Source: Bacteroidia bacterium
GTDB taxonomy: Bacteria; Bacteroidota; Bacteroidia; Bacteroidales; GCA-2748055
Direction: 5' to 3'
DNA: 8,356 bases
Assembly (NCBI GenBank): GCA_030596245.1
Contig: JAUVKN010000185.1
Coordinates: 1-8,356, forward strand
Positions 1 through 6,146 of the stretch are shown here, one piece after another (positions within the stretch are counted from its first letter, which is position 1; each line of letters begins with the position of its first letter). Position numbers and translations under genes: made by a program. The notes beneath the pieces are model-generated. The model made no database searches and was not told the origin of the DNA. It worked only from the letters and a program-made list of their open reading frames with translations.

Positions 1-1493
1 ACTTTCAGGGCCAACTCCTGGAAAAACAGCTGGTCCCTCTTTTTATCCAGCAGACCTGCTATTTCTGCCATTAGTTCCAGATTCCAGTAGTAAAAGGAGT
101 TCACCACCGTATTCACATCAACCATATCGTAACCGTCTCTCTCTCCTTCTGGAGTTGCCAGCTGCCATCCGGTATCTTCTTGTCCGGGAGGCCAGTCCAC
201 AAGATCACGGAGCCGGGCATCGGGATTGCTAAATCCCAGTTTCTGCATGGCTTCAGTAGTTAATTTTTCCGAATTGATACTGATTAGCCTATCTTCCCGG
301 GCAAGAAAACAGAGGGTTTTTGTTTTCAGCAGATCATAATAATGTGTTATCGATTCTATGTTTCCGGTATAGAGGTAATCTTTATAGAACATTGGAACGG
401 TATGCAGGATCCACTCTGTTGGCCAAGTGGGGTGTTGCATAAAATATTCATTTGTCAATCTGGCCATGGAGTACTCCCGGTCGGTGCAATAATGCCCCAA
501 TTGATTGATATAGGCATCGCCTTCGTAAGGTATTCTTTCCCTGTCGCCATCCACATAAAGTCCTGCAAAAGAAGTTGCCTTAATGCTGTACTTACAGAGT
601 TCCCAAATCTGGTTCAATAGGGTATCTGAGCTGCTAAAATAACTTGCCTCATCATCAAATGAGTATGAAAACAGTATTTGAAAAATGTTATTAGGATAAA
701 GTTCATCGGGACAGTTTTCAATCTCACAATACCGGAACGGCATCACCACTCCAAAGGAATCAGGAAGTTGTACAGCCCCGGGAGCTGTATTTCGCTCATT
801 GGGTGAAAATTGTACCTGATAGCTGGTTTGCTGTGGCCTTATTATTAATTCAGTTTTTTGATAACGAACAGAGCCCGGTGGGTTCCTGTCAATTTGATAA
901 TCCCCTGCTAGTTTTTCGCCTAAATGGATGATTATAGTATCTTTTTGCTTGGGCTTCAGATTAATTTCAAGGGTGCCAAATCCGGCCTTGCCAAAATCGA
1001 AGAACCAGTAATCTTCTGACTTTCTGAGCCATTGGAAAGGTTTATTCAGCGTGGTCTGAAAATGATTACCGGTGGTGACATATCCCTTAAAACTGCCCGT
1101 TGTAAAATGTTGGATTGATGAATAAGGAGTGGGTTTATCCAGGTTATTCCAAATCCGAACCCTCCAATAGTAATCTGCGTTTTCCTTTAAATCCGTACCA
1201 TTGAACTCAACCTCCGTTGATCTGTTGCCCGGGATCTTTCCACTCTCCCAAACATCAGCATCACCCTTACTGATTCTTTCGAGGGAGGAAGCTACCTCAA
1301 TTTGATATGCGGTTTGCGCAATAGCTTCATCCGGTATGATCCAGGTAAATTCCGGTCTGTTATCGAGAATTCTCACATACTCAGGATGACGAATAAACTC
1401 TGTCATCAGGCCTGTGGGTTTTTCCTCACCAGTCTGACAAGTGGTGAGCGCAAGCATTAAAAAGGGTATGATGTGCCGGAAATTCATCTCCAT
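1..1493 (-). CDS. GH78 alpha-L-rhamnosidase, secreted (3' end cut by window edge)
   Basis: The visible part is 497 codons with no in-frame stop. It should release terminal alpha-L-rhamnose from glycans or glycosides outside the cytoplasm. Residues 3-20 form a hydrophobic signal peptide ending near L-T-T-C19, a poor lipobox, so it may be a lipoprotein or simply secreted. Residues about 45-130 match the N-terminal Ig/Fn3-like domain of the family (QTAYQIEVASS, DVWESGK, YYWRVRIWN). The (alpha/alpha)6 catalytic domain starts near residue 285 (LLNQIWELCKYSIKAT). It contains DGDRERIPYEGDA (315-327), equivalent to the GH78 DCPxREx(6)GD motif: E319 aligns with the general acid and D326 with the following conserved Asp. 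DWPPGQEDTGW starts at D433. The C-terminal part with the second catalytic Glu is off the window. The start could also be the ATG two codons later (1487), which gives a cleaner signal peptide (MNFRHIIPF...). No convincing promoter was seen upstream on this strand. It diverges from the gene at 1633. Confidence 0.93.
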   Translation of the reverse strand, partial: MEMNFRHIIPFLMLALTTCQTGEEKPTGLMTEFIRHPEYVRILDNRPEFTWIIPDEAIAQTAYQIEVASSLERISKGDADVWESGKIPGNRSTEVEFNGTDLKENADYYWRVRIWNNLDKPTPYSSIQHFTTGSFKGYVTTGNHFQTTLNKPFQWLRKSEDYWFFDFGKAGFGTLEINLKPKQKDTIIIHLGEKLAGDYQIDRNPPGSVRYQKTELIIRPQQTSYQVQFSPNERNTAPGAVQLPDSFGVVMPFRYCEIENCPDELYPNNIFQILFSYSFDDEASYFSSSDTLLNQIWELCKYSIKATSFAGLYVDGDRERIPYEGDAYINQLGHYCTDREYSMARLTNEYFMQHPTWPTEWILHTVPMFYKDYLYTGNIESITHYYDLLKTKTLCFLAREDRLISINSEKLTTEAMQKLGFSNPDARLRDLVDWPPGQEDTGWQLATPEGERDGYDMVDVNTVVNSFYYWNLELMAEIAGLLDKKRDQLFFQELALK

Positions 1494-1550
1494 AAATTAC
1501 ATCAATGTAGTAAATCTTTCCTGTTCAACCAGGGTTGCTGCTTCAGACCA

Positions 1551-1562
1551 ATTGTGAACAAT
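1551..1562. promoter_or_regulatory. Palindrome ATTGT-GA-ACAAT, possible operator
   Basis: A 12-bp inverted repeat with 5-bp perfect arms and a 2-bp centre lies in the 139-bp divergent spacer, just upstream of the putative -33 region of the promoter for the 1633 gene and 58 bp before the rhamnosidase start. The position suits a regulator of both genes. Arms this short can arise by chance in a spacer of this size, so the call is tentative. Confidence 0.25.
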
Positions 1563-1565
1563 AGA

Positions 1566-1595
1566 TTTTACAGGAAATAAATAGTGTTAAATTTG
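1566..1595 (+). promoter_or_regulatory. Bacteroidota-type promoter for the ceramidase-like/oxidoreductase unit
   Basis: TAAATTTG at 1588-1595 matches all six fixed positions of the Bacteroidota -7 element TAnnTTTG. An 18-bp spacer separates it from TTTT at 1566-1569, a weak version of the -33 TTTG box. Transcription would start near 1602, leaving a leader of about 30 nt before the ATG at 1633. The -7 match is direct; the start site is inferred. Confidence 0.55.
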
Positions 1596-1632
1596 CCGGA
1601 CATCAATGAGATCTTAATCATTCAACATAAAT

Positions 1633-3024
1633 ATGCGAACTTTTTTGAAAATATTGGGAGCAATCATCCTGGTTCTGGTCATTGTGCTCCTTTGGGCCCT
1701 GGAGAGGGTGGATTATTCTCCCTATTTTGATGCTGACTACTATAGCAAGACCAGATTCGACCTGGATAGTATCTCAGCACAGTTATCACTGGCAGAGGGT
1801 GAAGTTGAGGTTGGATTTGGCAGGGCAAGCATCACCCCCGGTTTAGGCGCAGGGGAAGATGATCCTGGAGCAGGTGTTTTTAGAGAGATGCCTCTGGCGG
1901 GTTTTGGGAGCCGGAAGGGAACCTATGCAGAAGGAGTTCATGACAGCCTTTTTGTGAAGGCAGTGGCTATCCGGGTAGAGGAGCAACTGTTGGTACTGAT
2001 TGGATCCGATATGCTGATTGTTCCTCCAAATATCACAAAAGGTGTTACCAGGCTTGTTAGTGAGAAATTGGACATAAACAGGAATCAACTTTTTTTCTCT
2101 GCCACGCATACACACTCCAGTGTGGGAGCCTGGTCTGAAGGGTTTGTGGGAAAAGAGTTTGCAGGAGAGGCAAATCTCAATGTAGAGGTGTGGTTGATCA
2201 GGCAATTTGGCAAGGCCATTAAAAATGCCGTGGAAGATTTGCAACCGGGGCAGATCGGATCAGGTAGCTTTCACGCCCCCGGCTTGATTTCTAACCGGCT
2301 TGTGGGAGAGAAGGGTGCAAAAAATTCCGAATTTATCTATGTAGCTGCAAATCAGAACTCGGGCAAAAGGGCCCTGCTGGGTTCATTTGATGCACATGCA
2401 ACCACCCTGGGTGGATGGAATATGCAGATCAGTGGAGATTACCCTGGTTACTGGCAACGAAAGCTTGAAAGTGAGGGGATTGACATGGCGCTGTTTTTTG
2501 CAGGAAGTGTAGGCAGCCATAGCCCCCACAGCATAGGAGAAGAATTTGAAAAGTCAAGATATATTGGAGAAGCCCTGGCTGATAGTGTGCTTAAATACAT
2601 GGCCGGCACAGAACTCAGGGAGAGCATTGGATTGTCTTTCCTGTCATTGGGAATGGATCTGCCGGAATTTCATATCCGTGTATCTGACGGATTGCGGTTA
2701 AATCCTGCCCTTGGCGGGAAACTATTTCCCCCCATAGGTGATGTCTATCTCCAGGCAGCAAAGATTGGTGATCTGATCTGGGTAACCACTCCCAGTGATT
2801 TCAGCGGTGAGATGGCAATTGATTATAAGAGCGCAATGAACAATGAGGGGTACCGTGCCCTGGTGACCAGTTTCAATGGTGCGTATGTTGGATATATTAT
2901 CCCGGGGAAATATTACCACCTGGATGAATATGAATCCAGACTGATGTCATGGTATGGTCCCAATATGGGCCCTTATACCCATGAGATGATTCGTAGAATG
3001 ATGGAAAAGTTAATCACTCTTTAG
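1633..3024 (+). CDS. Membrane-anchored short neutral ceramidase-fold hydrolase
   Basis: This 463-residue protein resembles the N-terminal catalytic domain of neutral/alkaline non-lysosomal ceramidases (PF04734), zinc amidases of about 650-780 residues. It lacks their C-terminal domain. Residues 4-23 form one hydrophobic helix without a clear cleavage site, so it is probably anchored in the inner membrane with the catalytic domain in the periplasm. Family landmarks in order: FGRASITPG (62-70), GVHDSLFVKAVAI (101-113), SATHTHSSVG (156-165; H159 and H161, the former aligning with a zinc ligand), DAHATTLGG (253-261; H255, second ligand), SGDYPGY (267-273), GSVGSHSP (291-298, nucleophile-loop region), PSDFSGE (387-393) and NGAYVGY (415-421, tyrosine ligand region). 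Classical ceramidases have PGEFT where this has PSDFS, so Asp389 replaces the usual Glu ligand. The next gene starts 1 nt after the stop. Substrate unknown: ceramide is only one possibility, and an N-acyl or ester-linked glycan group is equally possible. Confidence 0.88.
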   Translation: MRTFLKILGAIILVLVIVLLWALERVDYSPYFDADYYSKTRFDLDSISAQLSLAEGEVEVGFGRASITPGLGAGEDDPGAGVFREMPLAGFGSRKGTYAEGVHDSLFVKAVAIRVEEQLLVLIGSDMLIVPPNITKGVTRLVSEKLDINRNQLFFSATHTHSSVGAWSEGFVGKEFAGEANLNVEVWLIRQFGKAIKNAVEDLQPGQIGSGSFHAPGLISNRLVGEKGAKNSEFIYVAANQNSGKRALLGSFDAHATTLGGWNMQISGDYPGYWQRKLESEGIDMALFFAGSVGSHSPHSIGEEFEKSRYIGEALADSVLKYMAGTELRESIGLSFLSLGMDLPEFHIRVSDGLRLNPALGGKLFPPIGDVYLQAAKIGDLIWVTTPSDFSGEMAIDYKSAMNNEGYRALVTSFNGAYVGYIIPGKYYHLDEYESRLMSWYGPNMGPYTHEMIRRMMEKLITL

Positions 3025-3025
3025 A

Positions 3026-3994
3026 ATGAATTCAAAAGTAAAATGGGGCATATTAAGCACTGCTTCTATTGGAACAGAACAGGTTATTCCTGCGATGATC
3101 AAGGGGGAAAAGTGTGACGTTCAGGCCATCGCCTCCAGAAGTAAAGCTACTGCTGAAAAAGTAGCTCAACGATTTGGCATACCCAGGGCATATGGCTCCT
3201 ATGAAGAGTTGCTTATGGACCATGAAATTGAAGCGGTCTATATTCCCCTTCCAAATCATCTTCATGTTCCCTGGGCCATAAAAGCAATCCGGTCAGGGAA
3301 GCATGTGCTGGTAGAGAAACCAATTGCGCTAAGCAGTGAGGAAGCCCGGAAACTATTGGATGAGTCATTGAAGTATCCGGGGTTAAAAGTAATGGAAGCT
3401 TTTATGTACAGGCATCATCCCCAGTGGCTAAAGGCAAAAGAGTTGGTGGAAAGTGGATCAATAGGCAAATTGAGAACCATTCAATCTTCTTTCTCTTTTT
3501 TTGAGGATGACCCTGAACATATAGTGAACAAAAAAGAGTTTGGTGGTGGAAGCTTAATGGATATTGGTTGTTATCCGATTTCACTCTCTCGTTTTCTTTT
3601 CAATGCTGAACCAAAGAAAGTCTATGCCAACATAGAAGTTCATCCGGAATTTGAAACTGATACATTAGCAATTGCCATATTGGAATTTGAACAGGGTACT
3701 TCTGCCTTTTTCTCATCCACTCTCATGCCTGATAACCAGCAGGTTAAGGTATTCGGGACCGGGGGAAGCATTGAATTTGAAATCCCATTTACTCCGCTGA
3801 CAGATCAACCGGCAAAAATATGGCTCTGCCATGGGGACCGGAAAGAGGAGATCCTGTTCGATCCTTGCGATCAATATACCATCCAGGGCGATCTGTTTTC
3901 ACTTGCCATACTCAATGACACTCCTGTTCCCACCCCGTTACAGGATGCGGTGGATAACATGATCGTCATAGAGAGGCTTCTGAAGGGTGCGTAG
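3026..3994 (+). CDS. Gfo/Idh/MocA family NAD(P)-dependent sugar oxidoreductase
   Basis: This 322-residue cytoplasmic dehydrogenase has no signal peptide or Tat motif. Residues 1-120 are a Rossmann domain: the nucleotide-binding loop GILSTASIG (8-16), the PLPNHLH strand-loop (74-80) and the EKP motif (97-99), whose K98 is the catalytic lysine of the family. The C-terminal alpha/beta domain carries EAFMYRHHPQ (124-133) and GGSLMDIGCYPI (174-185), with D179 and Y183 at the usual active-site positions. The EAFMYR-HPQ signature is like that of the D-xylose 1-dehydrogenase / dihydrodiol dehydrogenase branch, so oxidation of an aldose or a related cyclic polyol is likely; the exact substrate cannot be read. 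The ATG lies 1 nt after the TAG of the ceramidase-like gene with no Shine-Dalgarno sequence, which points to translational coupling. It ends 20 bp from the convergent DUF1080 gene, with no clear terminator between. Confidence 0.93.
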   Translation: MNSKVKWGILSTASIGTEQVIPAMIKGEKCDVQAIASRSKATAEKVAQRFGIPRAYGSYEELLMDHEIEAVYIPLPNHLHVPWAIKAIRSGKHVLVEKPIALSSEEARKLLDESLKYPGLKVMEAFMYRHHPQWLKAKELVESGSIGKLRTIQSSFSFFEDDPEHIVNKKEFGGGSLMDIGCYPISLSRFLFNAEPKKVYANIEVHPEFETDTLAIAILEFEQGTSAFFSSTLMPDNQQVKVFGTGGSIEFEIPFTPLTDQPAKIWLCHGDRKEEILFDPCDQYTIQGDLFSLAILNDTPVPTPLQDAVDNMIVIERLLKGA

Positions 3995-4014
3995 CAATTA
4001 GCAATCGGTAATCC

Positions 4015-4623
4015 CTACAATACAGTAAGAAAAATATTTCTCCAGCGAACTTTTATTCCTCCCCCGCTATGAATTTGTAGAGCGATACAACCTGTTGCTT
4101 TCCCTATTTTTTCATCTGACAATTCCACCATTTTTTCACCATTGAGCCAGGTGGTCACATTTCCCCCCACCACTTTAATTTTCAGCTTATTCCACTCTCC
4201 TTCTTTCAGAATGTTCTCTTTCTCATCCGGGATTTGAATCAACCAGCCCCTTCCATAGGATTCGTAAATTCCGCCGGTATCATGTCCTTTTGGAGCCACC
4301 TCAACTTGCCAACCGGCAATTTTGGTCCCTTCAATAGTTGAACGAAAAAAGACGCCACTGTTTCCATCAGCCTCCTGCAAAAATTCCAACTCAAGAACTA
4401 AATCTTTATATTTTTTTTCGGTTCCCAGATAACCATACTCTTTATCAGGTCCACTTTCACAAACCAGATTTCCATCATTATTTACATACCATTTTTCGGT
4501 TCCGTAAATAATCCAGCCATCCAGGTTCTTTTCATTAAAGATTTTGGTTTTTTCCTGTGCAGACAGTTGTATCATACACAGTAACACAAAAAACAATACA
4601 ATTACTTTTTTCATTCGCTTCAT
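4015..4623 (-). CDS. Secreted DUF1080 / 3-keto-glycoside hydrolase-type protein
   Basis: A 202-residue protein of the DUF1080 family (PF06439, now named 3-keto-disaccharide hydrolase), a concanavalin/LamG-like beta-sandwich. Members act on 3-keto sugars made by sugar dehydrogenases, or bind glycans. A signal peptide spans residues 1-22 (basic MKRMKK, hydrophobic core, cleavage at L-S-A/Q), so the mature protein is periplasmic or secreted. The fold is complete: NLDGW (33-37), DGNSGVFFRS (86-95), GWQVEV (104-109), GHDTGGIYESYGRGW (113-127), EWNKLKI (143-149), TTWLNG (157-162) and the C-terminal ALQIHSGGGIKVRWRNI (181-197). The length is normal for a single-domain member. An alternative start at codon 4 (4614) would leave the signal peptide working. 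It lies 41 bp downstream of the BNR gene on the same strand and is probably co-transcribed with it. Family assignment is firm; activity on a keto-sugar is inferred. Confidence 0.93.
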   Translation of the reverse strand: MKRMKKVIVLFFVLLCMIQLSAQEKTKIFNEKNLDGWIIYGTEKWYVNNDGNLVCESGPDKEYGYLGTEKKYKDLVLELEFLQEADGNSGVFFRSTIEGTKIAGWQVEVAPKGHDTGGIYESYGRGWLIQIPDEKENILKEGEWNKLKIKVVGGNVTTWLNGEKMVELSDEKIGKATGCIALQIHSGGGIKVRWRNIFLTVL

Positions 4624-4664
4624 GGTTGATCAATTTGGTTTATTAATTAATTTTTTCTTTCGTT

Positions 4665-6026
4665 TTAACGGTCCCCTTCCATGATCCATTGCTCATTGAT
4701 CCTTGCATATTTGATGGTTTCGTTGGGTTGGCCACTCATATCTCTTCGGTGGTAGCTGTAGATTACATGAATGGTTCCCTTTTCACCTTCAATGATGGAA
4801 GGGTAGGAGCTCTGTGTGGCAATATTAAGTTCCCGTTTATCAAATTCCAGGTGACGTGTATGGGACCAGGTTTTCCCCTCATCCGGGGATATGGAAACCG
4901 CTAAACTGTGTCGTCCATCTTCGGTATCGTTATAAGCCATGATCCAATTCCCGTTTTTCAGGGTAACCACATCAGCTCCTGAACCCTCATTGGGCAGTTG
5001 TGAATCCCGGACCATGCTCCATGTTGCACCCTTGTCTTTCGATTCGCTGATCATGAGGCGTTTGGGGGGCGGCCCATTGTCGCGCATATAAGCTACCAGG
5101 GTACCGTCCTTTTTGATGGCAATGGAGGGCTGGATATTTCCCGGTGCTACCAGGGGCTCGGAGAATTGCCAGTGGGCGCCTCCATCATCTGTCAGAGCCA
5201 TGAGTGAGAAGCTGAATCCATCGGAATAGAGGGGCAATACCATTCGTCCGTCATCCATAAAAACTGCTTTGTTTTTTGTTTGCCATCCCATACGCCTGAA
5301 CCAGGGGTACCCCAGTTCTCCATCTACCCTTTCACAGGCTTCGTCTATATAATGTCCTCTTCGCATCATATCCTCACCACGGGCCTTGCCCATCAATTCG
5401 GATTTCCACCCTTCCCATAACTTTTGGAGTTGCTCATTTTCACCCATGGAATCCATAAAATATTGGCCATATTCATCCACCTGGCGTTCTACCGATTTTA
5501 CAAATTTATCATCGGGATGCATTCCCCGTTCAGTTTTATCACCGGGTTTGACAAACAGTACCTTTTGCCACCCCCATTGGGGAGGACCGCTCTTCTGCAT
5601 ATAATCAGAACTGATTCGATAAGTGGGAAGGGAGGTGGACCACTGGTTGGCAATGACGGTATACCATACCAGCCAGAGCTGCTGCTCCATATCTAAAAAC
5701 AAAACTGGATTGATATCCGGAAAATCAGGGACATCGGCCATTGTGAAGGGTTGACTCCATGCATCACTCCCCCGGGTCAGGCGGGCACCCAGTATCTGTA
5801 CATCATCGGCCCACCGTTCGCCCGAACCCTGAAACCAGGCAGCGAGCAGATCACCGTTCGGCAGTTCCACAATGGTTGATCCGTGTGCATGATCTTTTGT
5901 GAGGGGAAACAGTTCTGTTTGTACAAATCCCAACTCTGCATCATCAGAACAAGCACATATGGAAAAGGCAAGTGCAATGATCACTGTTTTCAAACCAAGT
6001 ATCTTCACTTTATTTTGTTTTTCCAT
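4665..6026 (-). CDS. Surface lipoprotein with BNR/Asp-box sialidase-like propeller
   Basis: A 453-residue beta-propeller of the BNR_2 (sialidase-like) superfamily. Residues 14-25 form a lipoprotein signal with lipobox I-C-A-C26. The following S-D-D-A-E resembles the Bacteroidota surface-export signal (SDDFE in Flavobacterium), so it probably sits on the outer face of the outer membrane. Three Asp-boxes are visible: TDDGGAHW (279-286), SKDKGATW (329-336) and SPDEGKTW (380-387). Other strong blocks are WFQGSGERWADD (64-75), YPWFRRMGWQT (240-250), LPLYSDGFSFSLMALTDD (264-281), YMRDNGPPPKRLM (313-325) and YNDTEDGRHSLAVS (365-378). A charged helical insert (about 155-235) separates the first blades. 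The N-terminal FRIP/YRIP motif of true sialidases is absent; AHGSTIVELPNG (47-58) stands there. A glycoside hydrolase, lyase or glycan-binding role is possible; sialidase activity is doubtful. It is probably the first gene of a unit with the DUF1080 gene. Confidence 0.9.
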   Translation of the reverse strand: MEKQNKVKILGLKTVIIALAFSICACSDDAELGFVQTELFPLTKDHAHGSTIVELPNGDLLAAWFQGSGERWADDVQILGARLTRGSDAWSQPFTMADVPDFPDINPVLFLDMEQQLWLVWYTVIANQWSTSLPTYRISSDYMQKSGPPQWGWQKVLFVKPGDKTERGMHPDDKFVKSVERQVDEYGQYFMDSMGENEQLQKLWEGWKSELMGKARGEDMMRRGHYIDEACERVDGELGYPWFRRMGWQTKNKAVFMDDGRMVLPLYSDGFSFSLMALTDDGGAHWQFSEPLVAPGNIQPSIAIKKDGTLVAYMRDNGPPPKRLMISESKDKGATWSMVRDSQLPNEGSGADVVTLKNGNWIMAYNDTEDGRHSLAVSISPDEGKTWSHTRHLEFDKRELNIATQSSYPSIIEGEKGTIHVIYSYHRRDMSGQPNETIKYARINEQWIMEGDR

Positions 6027-6055
6027 AACAGGAGGAGAGTTTCATCAGTATATGG

Positions 6056-6065
6056 TAAGCGCTTA
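6056..6065. promoter_or_regulatory. Perfect palindrome TAAGCGCTTA, LacI-family-like operator
   Basis: The 10-bp perfect palindrome has the AAGCGCTT core with a central CG that is typical of LacI/GalR-family operators. It sits between the divergent BNR and GH106-like genes, 30 bp upstream of the BNR start codon. Against the cre-type consensus TGnnAnCGnTnnCA, the 14-mer centred here differs at two outer positions. Repression of the BNR/DUF1080 unit is the simplest reading. No LacI-type regulator is encoded in the window. Confidence 0.4.
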
Positions 6066-6082
6066 TATTTTCGGGTCTCGTA

Positions 6083-6131
6083 AAATTAATAAATAAGTTG
6101 TATGATGCCTGTCACTATTTATTTGTAATTT
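6083..6131. repeat. Imperfect AT-rich inverted repeat in divergent promoter region
   Basis: The left arm AAATTA-ATAAATA (6083-6095) pairs with TATTTAT-TTG-TAATTT (6116-6131) except for three unpaired bases, TTG, in the right arm. The spacer is 20 nt. The arms contain only A and T, so the match may be low-complexity coincidence. The right arm overlaps the putative -7 element of the GH106-like gene, and the left arm overlaps a weak minus-strand -7-like element (TAATTTTA, 6088-6081). Confidence 0.3.
6097..6125 (+). promoter_or_regulatory. Possible promoter for the GH106-like gene
   Basis: TTTATTTG (6118-6125) matches TAnnTTTG at all but one fixed position. GTTG at 6097-6100 lies 17 bp upstream, where a -33 TTTG box would be. 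Transcription would begin near 6131, about 16 nt before the ATG at 6147. Low confidence because the region is AT-rich. Confidence 0.3.
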
Positions 6132-6146
6132 AAAAAGGGAATAAAT

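Noticed and set aside
342..620. 92-codon plus-strand open frame inside the GH78 gene
   Set aside because: It overlaps the GH78 catalytic motif on the opposite strand and has no recognisable features of its own.
1843..2244. 133-codon minus-strand open frame inside the ceramidase-like gene
   Set aside because: It is antisense to conserved ceramidase-fold motifs on the plus strand and has no recognisable features of its own.
3995..4014. Possible terminator hairpin ATTAGC-AATC-GGTAAT
   Set aside because: The arms are AT-rich with a mismatch and no T-run follows; it is not distinguishable from chance.
4661..4670. CGTT-TT-AACG palindrome at the end of the BNR gene
   Set aside because: Four-base arms overlapping the stop codon are too short to support a terminator or operator.
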